Below, in pieces: positions 1-6,983 of a DNA stretch of 9,396 nt. The stretch is from an uncultured Bacteroidota bacterium (GTDB taxonomy: Bacteria > Bacteroidota > Bacteroidia > Chitinophagales > Saprospiraceae). A program made the position numbers and the translations under genes. Where the stretch lies: the NCBI GenBank assembly GCA_937876435.1, contig CALEIL010000074.1, positions 1-9,396 of the forward strand, in the 5' to 3' direction. A model generated the notes under the pieces. That model saw nothing but the letters and a program-made list of their open reading frames with translations, searched no databases and had not been told where the DNA came from. Numbering within the stretch: position 1 is the stretch's first letter; every line of letters starts with the position of its first letter.

Positions 1-43
1 AATGAACCGAGGATATTGAATGATAAAATCGGTTTTTGGGATG

Positions 44-90
44 GCCTCTCTCCGCTCCCGCTTTGCGGGAGATTGGAGGGGGGCTTTTTT
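44..90 (+). terminator. Strong intrinsic terminator of an upstream gene
   Basis: Two stacked stems are followed by six T residues. The inner stem is a perfect 7-bp hairpin (CTCCCGC 55-61 with GCGGGAG 65-71, loop TTT). After a small internal loop the outer stem pairs 44-53 with 75-84, ten pairs including two G-T wobbles. The T-run is 85-90. This is the classic rho-independent layout reading rightwards, so a plus-strand transcript most likely ends here. Its gene would lie left of the window: the first 43 bases show no long reading frame, although one frame has a stop at 17-19. The long pyrimidine-rich/purine-rich arms also resemble dispersed intergenic elements in Bacteroidota, so it could be a copy of a genome-wide repeat. 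Confidence 0.8.
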
Positions 91-172
91 AACATATACC
101 CTTAGGAAATAAGAACCTCTGAAAGTGATGTTGGTATAATCTTTGTATGTAATATATCAAATCTTAAAACCC

Positions 173-250
173 ATGAATTTTTGGCTTTTTCTACTTATTC
201 CCATCGTATTAGGCATGATCAAAAAGCAAAAAGAACGCTATTCCAGATAG
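173..250 (+). CDS. Possible 25-residue single-span membrane microprotein
   Basis: This short ATG-to-TAG frame begins MNFWLFLLIPIVLGMI and ends in a strongly basic tail rich in Lys and Arg. A hydrophobic stretch of about 15 residues followed by a cationic, presumably cytoplasmic tail is a common plan for bacterial small membrane proteins. I do not recognise a family. There is no Shine-Dalgarno sequence, which is normal in Bacteroidota. A loose promoter-like string (TATAATCTTTG, 135-145) lies about 27 bp upstream but does not match the Bacteroidota -7 spacing. The frame is short enough to arise by chance, so only the residue pattern supports it. It stands alone, with nothing convincing on either side for hundreds of bases. 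Confidence 0.28.
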   Translation: MNFWLFLLIPIVLGMIKKQKERYSR

Positions 251-724
251 TGATCCCTCTAGATAGGTATAGGTATGCCATCTATAGACCTATATTCACC
301 AACATTTTGCCTGCCTCACGCTACCCTGTTTGACTTTGACCTGACCCATAGGCCTTCTCGTACCAGAAACGTCAATATTTTTTTCAACATCACGTATATT
401 ATACCTGGAACTTCCATTCATTTTTTATCCCTGTGGAATCATCCCCTGATCGGTTTGGAAGAGTGAAAGCCATCCGACGGTTCGTCACTGCCTTCATTGT
501 CTGTGTCAATATGATTTTACTAATCGGACACGTTTTTCTTGAATTTCCATTACGGCAAGTGCACGATAGTTTAAATACATATCATGTTTGTCTTCATCTT
601 TTTCATGGCAATCCGTTGGAGGCTAAAAGTTGTTCGATCTAATTGGCAGATATGGTTAAATTTTCAAAGACCTCGGTTCAGGCACAGTTTTTGGTTATTA
701 TATATTGAATGAAAAACTAATATA
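251..724. other. Unassigned intergenic stretch, no convincing gene
   Basis: No reading frame here looks like a real protein. Two weak overlapping plus-strand frames exist: ATG 275-466 (63 codons) and GTG 433-642 (69 codons). The second has a basic segment followed by a hydrophobic stretch near its residues 18-36, but neither resembles a known family and no promoter or ribosome site supports them. A tandem ATAGGT ATAGGT (263-274) is followed by a 7-bp inverted repeat (TATAGGT 268-274 with ACCTATA 288-294), which could be a weak hairpin. The last ~80 bases before the next gene are A/T-rich and presumably hold its promoter. A partial -7-like box (TAAATTTT, 657-664) is present, without a well-spaced -33 element. 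Confidence 0.4.
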
Positions 725-2182
725 ATGAAAGACCTATTACTTATAGCCTTTACTTGCCTCATGCCTCTTTTGCTTTATTCAGATCCCTGTCCGGATGATA
801 CGACCCCTCCAGTGATTGAAAGCAGAGGAGAAGTCTGGGATTGTACCTTCAACGTGTTGGAAGATTCTGATACAAATTTTATTACGGTCACCGAAGAAAG
901 TGAATGCGGTCTTCGGATAGTCGAGATTGCGGATTGGGATTTGGTAAAGGGAGACTGTGAGGATGATTTCATAAAACAATACACCATAGTATGGTACGCA
1001 GAGGATATGGCTGGGAATGTGGCCAATTTTACACAAGTCATCACGATCGAGAGACCTTCCACCGTAGATATCGTATTCCCTGCGGATACTATGATCCAGT
1101 GTCCGGCATCCGGCTATGACGATCAGGAATTGTTTGGTGCTCCGTCCATCAATGGTAAAAATCTTACTGATATGTGTGGGTTGAGGGTGAAATACAATAT
1201 CCTGGACACGTTGCCAGCTATGACATCAGAGCAATGCCTTACAGAGGTGAGAAAGGAGTGGATCGTTATTGAGAATTGCAGTGGTTTGATACTGAGAGAT
1301 ACTCAAAATATTATCCTGATTGATACCATCCGTCCGATCATCGCGTGTACTGCGCTGGAAGATACCGTGACTCTGGTCATCGATACGGAAACTTGTTGTG
1401 CGATTTATTCTTTTCCTGAAACTGATGCGATTGATTTCTGCGCACCAGATGAAGAGTTGGTTTTTCGCTACCGGATCGATGGTGCAGCATCAGGACGTGA
1501 AGTCGCTTTGAAAGCCGGAATATACGAAGGTTCTGTGGTAGTAACGGATCCGTGTAATAATTCCGACACCTGTTATTATGCGATAGTGGTACTGGATGAT
1601 TCCGCCCCCTCGATTGATTGTACGGAACCTGATACCATTGTATTGACTGAGGCTGAACAGGTCATCGATGCGACTCAGTTGGGATTTACAGCAAACGAAT
1701 GTACCGGAGAGGTTGATCTGGTTTACCGATTCTCCAGCCAGGCTCCGGGTAGTGAGGCCTCCGCACAAACGTTTAATTGTGATATGATCAATTCTACCAT
1801 CAGCGTGACCATTATAGCGACTGACACCAGTGGCAATGTAAGTGATCCGGTTATCTGTGATATATATGTCACCTCGGCCGCAGAAGTATGTGCTCAGGCC
1901 AGGGAAGTAGCGGGTACTTCTCCCAGTCGTGCAGAAGCAGAAGTCCGCAATCCTGCCAGGGTATACTACAATGGGCAGCAGTTGGTGCTGGAATCAGAAT
2001 CGGGAATCAGTGCATTGGCCCTTTACAATCTCTCCGGAGAAATGGTTTGGGAAAAACATTGGTCCGAATCCAGAAATCAGTTCCAGGGCAATCTTCCTGT
2101 AAAAATTCAGGATGGAATTTATTTGCTTAAAATTAGAAAAGAAAGTGGTCTCGTAGAGAACGCCAAATTGGCTGTTTTTTAG
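725..2182 (+). CDS. Secreted HYR-like repeat protein with T9SS type A sorting domain
   Basis: The product is a 485-residue exported protein. Residues 1-19 form a signal peptide (short basic start, long Leu/Ile core, likely cleavage after Ser19); there is no proper lipobox. The body consists of cysteine-rich beta-sandwich repeats of HYR/Ig-like type. Their boundaries are marked by D-x-x-x-P-x-I strings at about 24-31 (DTTPPVIE), 200-207 (DTIRPIIA) and 291-298 (DDSAPSID). A different ~90-residue module (about 113-201, starting near VFPAD and ending DTQNIILIDT) recurs in the next large gene. Residues ~409-485 are a T9SS type A tail: NP at 409-410, YNLSG at 434-438, GIYLLKI at 464-470 and a hydrophobic end. 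By family knowledge the tail directs passage through the outer membrane and is then removed. The natural ligand or enzymatic role is unknown and no catalytic domain is visible. The ATG at 725 starts directly before the signal peptide. No terminator was found after the stop, so read-through towards the next gene is possible. Confidence 0.88.
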   Translation: MKDLLLIAFTCLMPLLLYSDPCPDDTTPPVIESRGEVWDCTFNVLEDSDTNFITVTEESECGLRIVEIADWDLVKGDCEDDFIKQYTIVWYAEDMAGNVANFTQVITIERPSTVDIVFPADTMIQCPASGYDDQELFGAPSINGKNLTDMCGLRVKYNILDTLPAMTSEQCLTEVRKEWIVIENCSGLILRDTQNIILIDTIRPIIACTALEDTVTLVIDTETCCAIYSFPETDAIDFCAPDEELVFRYRIDGAASGREVALKAGIYEGSVVVTDPCNNSDTCYYAIVVLDDSAPSIDCTEPDTIVLTEAEQVIDATQLGFTANECTGEVDLVYRFSSQAPGSEASAQTFNCDMINSTISVTIIATDTSGNVSDPVICDIYVTSAAEVCAQAREVAGTSPSRAEAEVRNPARVYYNGQQLVLESESGISALALYNLSGEMVWEKHWSESRNQFQGNLPVKIQDGIYLLKIRKESGLVENAKLAVF

Positions 2183-2672
2183 AGCATTTTTCTTCGGATG
2201 TATATTGATTTTATTGCTTTATTCTTGGTTCATTACAAGGACTGTGCGGGCAATAATGATTCTCCTCCAGTGGACAAATTCTTGTCTGCTATCCCATGGG
2301 TAGTGGTGTCCCCTCCTAAAGTTTTTTCAGGTAAAAGTGTTAAATACTACACATTATAAATAATTTTAATGTATTATTGCATTACAAACAAGAAACTATT
2401 AATGATAAAAATATATCATATGTATTGAATCCAATGTGAAAGTGCACACTTAACCAGGAAATACTTCCGTCTGTATTTCTGATTGATTCCCAAAACTACG
2501 ATTACCGGTGAACAACCGGTAAGTCCCGGATGAAAAAAGTTCTGAAGGGAATGGGAAAATGTCGGATTACTGAAGTATCCGGGGATTGCTGATTGCAAGC
2601 GGTGATTCGTGGGGTGGTTTGTGTATGCTCACATCGCTTCATATTCTAATTATTAACAAAACAAAAGGTCTC
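2183..2672 (+). other. 490-bp intergenic region between the two secreted-protein genes
   Basis: No confident gene is present. A 53-codon frame from ATG 2198 to TAA 2359, in the same frame as the gene before it, contains KDCAGNNDSPPVD. That string resembles the repeat-junction strings of HYR-like proteins, so it may be a fragment of a related gene or chance. An A/T-rich tract follows (about 2335-2425), containing TATTATTG at 2372-2379, one base off the Bacteroidota -7 box but lacking a -33 partner. A short inverted repeat (AAGTG 2440-2444, CACTT 2447-2451, 2-base centre) has the shape of a small operator. The structured part at 2502-2583 is listed separately. The last 80 bases lead to the ATG at 2673 with no Shine-Dalgarno sequence. 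Confidence 0.5.
2502..2583 (+). promoter_or_regulatory. Structured 5' leader with mutually exclusive stems (candidate cis-regulatory RNA)
   Basis: Three pairings can be read directly. Hairpin I is a perfect 8-bp stem, TTACCGGT 2502-2509 with ACCGGTAA 2515-2522, loop GAACA. Long-range stem IIa pairs CCCGGAT 2525-2531 with ATCCGGG 2577-2583, 7 bp. Hairpin IIb pairs 2563-2570 with 2575-2581 (CGGAT, one bulged T, AC; loop TGAA), 7 bp. IIa and IIb both need bases 2577-2581, so only one can form at a time. A further 6-bp pairing (ATTCCC 2486-2491 with GGGAAT 2547-2552) would cross IIa. Competing stems upstream of a large gene suggest a riboswitch or protein-responsive leader, but no T-run follows and I do not recognise a known class. 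The distance to the ATG at 2673 is about 90 bases. It could also be a DNA-level binding site for a regulator. Confidence 0.35.
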
Positions 2673-5600
2673 ATGATGAAAACTATTACGCAAAAAATAG
2701 TGCCCGGGAGAGGTATGCACTATTTCGCCGGAATGCTCCTGCTCGTATTGAGTATGGCCATTCCTCATAATTCCTACTCACAAGATTGTCTGGCAAATGC
2801 AAGAGCTGCATGCGATGACTCGCCCATAGTAGTACAACTGGATTCCGATGATGTATTTCGAGTCCGGGTATTTCAGGATTTCTATGCTTCAGATCCTGAA
2901 TTATGTGATCGCCTTGACTTTATGGCGCGGGTCCGGGATGTACAGGCAGATACCCTTATTACCGATCACAATGCCACTGATCCCAATTTTCGATTTGACG
3001 GAGCTTGTCAATACGTTGGCAAGGTTTTGAGGGCCGAATTGCTTTATTCGAATGGAACTTCTATGGTACCGGTTTGTCAGAAGCAAGTGATTCTGCTTCC
3101 GCAGATTGTCTGTACCGATACTGTTTTATATTGTACTCATCCGGTGTTTGAAAGTTCGCTGGATGAATCGATTCTCCCTTTGCAATTGGGTTGTGACTCC
3201 TTTGATCTGCCTTCGCTGGATCTGGAGATCATCGACGAATTCTGGGCTGATATGTCACTTATGGATACCCTCTTTCGTGTCTGGGAGGTACGATCCAACA
3301 ATGGTAAAGGTGTCGTCACCTGTACAGATACAATCGTTAGAGAGGCCATCCCATTAGCCAGTGTTATTTTTCCTGCAGACGACACCGTTTTTTGTGAATC
3401 CTGGGACGGAACATCACCCGACCCATCTTTATCCGGACGACCCTATATCATCGATGAGGAGTCCGGTGATACTACTTACCTTGATGCAGGTGGATTCACC
3501 CATTGTGCCACTATTTCATATACCGATGAAGCGTGGGGTCGATTGGATTGTGAGCTTGAAAAATACCTCCGATACTGGAAAATCAGAACCGCAGAGGGCG
3601 TCCTATTGGACACCCAGGCAATCACCGTAATCGATACCCTTGGACCAGTGGGCCAATTTCAGTTTGCAGCGGCTGATTCCCTGGAAACTATCGTGGACGG
3701 TGACACGTTCAACGTACCGGTTTTCCGAATTTCGACCGGGAGCCATGGCTGCGAATCGGATGGAAATCTTCCAGTCCTTTATGCTACGGATGGATGTTCC
3801 GGAGTTCATAGTGTCTCTGCCACCACGACTGACGAAGATGGAATAGTTCATAAACTGACCAACGGAGGTCCTTTTATGGGCTTTAGTGAAGGCAAATATC
3901 TGGTGACGTATACCGCGGCTGACTCGTGTTGGAATATGTCCAACTACTACGTGTGGGTAGAGGTAACCGATCATGTGAATCCGGTGATTTTGCTGGGCGA
4001 TGTTTACAATATTACCATGTCCGGAGAAGTCACCTGGTTGGATCTTAGAGAATTTGTGAAGCATCACGTAACAGATAATTGCGGGCTTGAACTCGTCGTG
4101 GGACGAAGAGTTGGTGATCATGCTACTTCTTGTGGAGCCGATGATTCGACCTCCATCGTGGGAATGTACCGCGATAAATACAGGATGTGGCTGGAGAATG
4201 ACGGATGGGATTGTACCGGACTGGTAGACGTGGATTCTGGCTGGTTGGATAAAATACCCTTCTGTTGTGCCGATCTGGGCTCAGAAGTTATGATCGAAAT
4301 CATGGCCATTGACCAATCCTGTAATGTAAGCAGAGGTATGACCTTTGTAGTGCCGATCGATAAAGGAGGTGCGACTATTTATGAAAGACTTCCTGATATT
4401 TCACTGGCCTGTAGCGCCTGGTCGGAACATTACCAGGATTTGATTATTAACGATACGGCTACCAATGGTCTCAACCTCGATTCTCTGGACAAATATTTTG
4501 GGACTTACCAGCCATTCGTACCGGGTAGTACCCCTGAATTGAACTCTATTCAGATAGAAGACCATACGTGTTACGTGGCAGACGGCATCATGGTCACTGA
4601 GGAAATCTTACAGGAAACCCACGATGGATTGTATCAGGCCTCATGCGCCGGTGTCCTGACACAGGAGGCGGAGTTGGTGTATGATGAAGGATGTAACACG
4701 TTTACCATCGTACGACATTTTCTCATCAATGGCAGCGAAATTGCGATTCAAAGAATCTCGACCGAAATCCGTTGCCCGTTTGTGGAGGAAGCGTTTGAGT
4801 ATCCTGCGAACCATGACACTATGGTGACCATTGCGGATATCGGAATTCTAAGGGATCCGGCCTATTGGACCGGAAATAGGTTCAACCTCGAAACTGAAGG
4901 ACCTGTATATGCCGGCTCGGATTGTCGGGTAATCGCTATAGGGTATGTGGATAAACTTATGGATATGATCTCCAGCAGCAATCCCAATGAGGCAGACGCG
5001 GTCATCGTAAGGACCTGGTGTATGGCTGATTGGTGCAGTAGCGATCTGGGACCAGATTGGAAATCATCTATAGGCAACGATGGAATATTGATGTGGGTGC
5101 AGAATATCAAAATATTTGTAGATCCGGATAATCCTGACGTAGCGATTGCCAAAACGGATCCCAACGGAAATGAGGTGGTGACCAACAATCCTCCGACGAC
5201 CAAAAGTGTATTCGATGTCAAAGGACAGATCAGAACAGAAGACGCTCTCAATGTCAATAACGTGACGGTCGAATGGAAAACTACCGATCAATCCGAAGAA
5301 ATGGTGACCAACGAAAGCGGCACGTTTGAAATAAAAGTAAATGAAGGCTCCAGGGTCAAAATTACCCCCGTCAAAAAAGGAGGTCTGGGCAACGGGCTCT
5401 CTACGCTGGACCTGATTCTGATTCAGAGACATTTACTTCGTAAGCAACTGATTACTTCTCCGTATAAGTTGATAGCAGCAGATGCCAACAACGACCGGAA
5501 ATTAACTCCGGCTGACGTTTTGTTCCTTCGCAGGGTTATTTTGAATAAAATGGATGGTCTGGCCGAGGCCTCATCCTGGAAATTCATCGATGCCAAATAT

Positions 5601-6419
5601 TCATTTATAAATCAGAAAGCAGCGTACTCGGAAGATTATCCTACGGAACTTGATATCGAGCATATCAGCAAGGACCTCACCAGTGAGTTTATTGCAGTCA
5701 AATTGGGTGATGTCAATCATTCAGCCAATGTGAGCCGTTCATCTTCCCGAACCAGCCATCCCTATATGGCTCTCGAGGTGAAGAACCAGACTGTGACCAG
5801 AGGTGAAATCGTTGAGGTCCCTATCTTAATGACGGAAAGCATCAAAATGGCTGGAGTGCAGTTTGCCCTTCAGGCTGATACCAGATCGGTGGAGGTTCTG
5901 GAAGTCCGCAGCGGGAATGTAACCCTCGATCAGGATCAGTGGACCCTGGAAGATGGCTTGATTCGTCTGAGTTGGTCCGATATTGAATCTCATGAAATGG
6001 CTCCCGGTGATCAACTGATCACGGTAAAATTGCGCGCCAACCGGGATGTTGCCTTACAGGATGCATTATCGCTCAATCAGGAAGTGATTATTCCTGAAGT
6101 GTACGACCAGGCTGATCAGATCCGCAATTTGGGATTGACATTTGTAGAAAATGATGAGTCGGTGTTTGCCGTCTACCAAAACCGGCCAAATCCGGTTCAG
6201 GGAGAAACGATCATCGAGTACAATGCAGGACGGAATGCTGAGGTACGTCTTCAAATACACGATGTGACCGGAAAATTGATTTATACGGATGAGGCAGATG
6301 TCAACAGAGGTGTCAATCAATTCCGGGTTCATACGAATCAATTGCAGGCAGGAGTGCTATATTATACCATCACCGACGGGAAACATTCCGCTACACGTAA
6401 GATGGTTGTGATACGATAA
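2673..6419 (+). CDS. Large secreted modular protein: Cys-rich repeats, dockerin-like, cohesin-like, T9SS sorting domain
   Basis: The product has 1248 residues. A signal peptide covers ~1-36 (Lys/Arg start, hydrophobic 18-30, likely cleavage after Ser36). Residues ~37-820 are cysteine-rich beta repeats: modules at ~145-228, 229-321 (VIFPAD...DTQAITVIDT) and ~701-817 resemble one another and one module of the preceding protein, with HYR/Ig-like units between (~322-433, 432-563). From ~845 to 900 lies a carboxypeptidase-regulatory-like beta domain. Residues ~902-960 are dockerin-like: STLDLILIQRH followed by an intact EF-hand-type loop, DANNDRKLTPAD (937-948). Residues ~1032-1155 are cohesin-like, and 1165-1248 are a T9SS type A tail (YQNRPNP 1168-1174). 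Export through T9SS to the surface or medium is expected; no catalytic domain is visible, so an adhesive, structural or scaffolding role is inferred. I chose ATG 2673 (or 2676) because it opens directly onto the signal peptide; an in-frame TTG at 2586 would prepend 29 implausible residues. A strong terminator follows 28 bp after the stop. Confidence 0.88.
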   Translation: MMKTITQKIVPGRGMHYFAGMLLLVLSMAIPHNSYSQDCLANARAACDDSPIVVQLDSDDVFRVRVFQDFYASDPELCDRLDFMARVRDVQADTLITDHNATDPNFRFDGACQYVGKVLRAELLYSNGTSMVPVCQKQVILLPQIVCTDTVLYCTHPVFESSLDESILPLQLGCDSFDLPSLDLEIIDEFWADMSLMDTLFRVWEVRSNNGKGVVTCTDTIVREAIPLASVIFPADDTVFCESWDGTSPDPSLSGRPYIIDEESGDTTYLDAGGFTHCATISYTDEAWGRLDCELEKYLRYWKIRTAEGVLLDTQAITVIDTLGPVGQFQFAAADSLETIVDGDTFNVPVFRISTGSHGCESDGNLPVLYATDGCSGVHSVSATTTDEDGIVHKLTNGGPFMGFSEGKYLVTYTAADSCWNMSNYYVWVEVTDHVNPVILLGDVYNITMSGEVTWLDLREFVKHHVTDNCGLELVVGRRVGDHATSCGADDSTSIVGMYRDKYRMWLENDGWDCTGLVDVDSGWLDKIPFCCADLGSEVMIEIMAIDQSCNVSRGMTFVVPIDKGGATIYERLPDISLACSAWSEHYQDLIINDTATNGLNLDSLDKYFGTYQPFVPGSTPELNSIQIEDHTCYVADGIMVTEEILQETHDGLYQASCAGVLTQEAELVYDEGCNTFTIVRHFLINGSEIAIQRISTEIRCPFVEEAFEYPANHDTMVTIADIGILRDPAYWTGNRFNLETEGPVYAGSDCRVIAIGYVDKLMDMISSSNPNEADAVIVRTWCMADWCSSDLGPDWKSSIGNDGILMWVQNIKIFVDPDNPDVAIAKTDPNGNEVVTNNPPTTKSVFDVKGQIRTEDALNVNNVTVEWKTTDQSEEMVTNESGTFEIKVNEGSRVKITPVKKGGLGNGLSTLDLILIQRHLLRKQLITSPYKLIAADANNDRKLTPADVLFLRRVILNKMDGLAEASSWKFIDAKYSFINQKAAYSEDYPTELDIEHISKDLTSEFIAVKLGDVNHSANVSRSSSRTSHPYMALEVKNQTVTRGEIVEVPILMTESIKMAGVQFALQADTRSVEVLEVRSGNVTLDQDQWTLEDGLIRLSWSDIESHEMAPGDQLITVKLRANRDVALQDALSLNQEVIIPEVYDQADQIRNLGLTFVENDESVFAVYQNRPNPVQGETIIEYNAGRNAEVRLQIHDVTGKLIYTDEADVNRGVNQFRVHTNQLQAGVLYYTITDGKHSATRKMVVIR

Positions 6420-6447
6420 GTTATTAATTAGACCTTAGTAGTTTTGA

Positions 6448-6477
6448 AAGGCTGTGCCATCTGGTGCAGCCTTTTTT
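6448..6477 (+). terminator. Intrinsic terminator after the large secreted-protein gene
   Basis: An 11-bp stem pairs AAGGCTGTGCC (6448-6458) with GGTGCAGCCTT (6463-6473), with two wobble pairs and the loop ATCT. It runs into T residues to 6477. It lies 28 bp after the TAA of the large gene and before the ruvX promoter, separating the secretome block from the housekeeping operon. Confidence 0.88.
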
Positions 6478-6527
6478 ATTTGAACTAAAGTCGTGATTAC
6501 TGGTTGGAATGAAGTCTATACGTGGAA

Positions 6528-6560
6528 TTGTAAGATATACGACTTAAAATTTTAATTTTG
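6528..6560 (+). promoter_or_regulatory. Bacteroidota-type promoter of the ruvX-def operon
   Basis: A perfect TAnnTTTG box (TAATTTTG, 6553-6560) has a TTG at 6528-6530 separated by 22 bases. This fits the -33/-7 promoter consensus described for Bacteroides and Flavobacterium primary sigma factors. Only four bases separate the box from the ruvX ATG at 6565, so initiation should fall at or next to the start codon. The transcript is therefore predicted to be leaderless or nearly so. The terminator just upstream (6448-6477) agrees with a new transcription unit starting here. Confidence 0.65.
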
Positions 6561-6564
6561 CAGA

Positions 6565-6978
6565 ATGGGACGCATCATGGGCATAGATTATGGTACCAGA
6601 AAGACAGGTCTGGCGGTGACCGATCCATTGGGCTTGATCGTCAATCCCCTGGATACGGTCGATACCAACCGTCTATTTGACTATCTGGCAGATTATTTTG
6701 GCCGGGAAAACGTAAACAAAGTGGTCATTGGTGAACCGTTTATGCCTGATGGATGTACACCAGCCCAACATCATGCAGCCGTCATGGATTTTGTCAGAAA
6801 ATTTAAGAAAAAATTTCCGGAATGTGCCGTTGATATGTCGGATGAATCTCATAGCAGCAGGCACGCCCGGGAAATTGTAAACCGGACGGTCAGGTCGAGG
6901 AAAAAGAGAAGAAATAAACATCTGGTCGACAAAGTGGCGGCCACCCTTATATTGCAGCAATACCTCAATCATATTTAA
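6565..6978 (+). CDS. ruvX: RuvX/YqgF family RNase H-fold nuclease (pre-16S rRNA processing / putative Holliday junction resolvase)
   Basis: The 137-residue product has the normal YqgF length. It opens with MGRIMGIDYGTRKTGLAV, the first beta-hairpin of the RNase H/RuvC fold, with acidic Asp8. KVVIGEP (52-58) gives Glu57, and LVDKVAATLILQQYL (120-134) gives the C-terminal Asp122 helix. By family knowledge the protein matures the 5' end of 16S rRNA and was named as a possible Holliday junction resolvase; it is cytoplasmic. The third motif, usually DER followed by L/F-T/S, reads DESHSS here (93-98), so the acidic pair is kept while the conserved Arg is Ser. A basic SRKKRRNK patch (111-118) precedes the last helix. 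def begins 5 bp after the stop, so the two are surely co-transcribed, an arrangement familiar in Bacteroidota. The ATG at 6565 follows the -7 box directly. Confidence 0.92.
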   Translation: MGRIMGIDYGTRKTGLAVTDPLGLIVNPLDTVDTNRLFDYLADYFGRENVNKVVIGEPFMPDGCTPAQHHAAVMDFVRKFKKKFPECAVDMSDESHSSRHAREIVNRTVRSRKKRRNKHLVDKVAATLILQQYLNHI

Positions 6979-6983
6979 ACCTT

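Noticed and set aside
131..145. Promoter-like string TATAATCTTTG
   Set aside because: It has three rather than two bases between TA and TTTG, and no TTG at the right distance upstream.
275..642. Two short plus-strand frames (275-466 and 433-642)
   Set aside because: They overlap in different frames, resemble no protein family, and have no promoter or ribosome-site support; the hydrophobic stretch in the second is not enough.
2495..2585. Cobalamin riboswitch
   Set aside because: The GGTGAACAACC then TCCCGG strings recall part of the B12 riboswitch core, but the preceding GGGAA element and the downstream B12 box are absent, and the gene is not a transport or synthesis gene.
2586..2672. TTG start extending the large secreted protein by 29 residues
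   Set aside because: The added residues hide the signal peptide behind a non-signal sequence, and the region overlaps the structured leader; ATG 2673 opens directly onto a normal signal peptide.
3603..4121. 172-codon minus-strand frame inside the large secreted-protein gene
   Set aside because: It lies wholly antisense to a well-supported coding sequence and its translation resembles no protein family; it reads as a codon-bias shadow. The same holds for the minus-strand frames at 4862-5257, 5064-5432 and 1490-1768.
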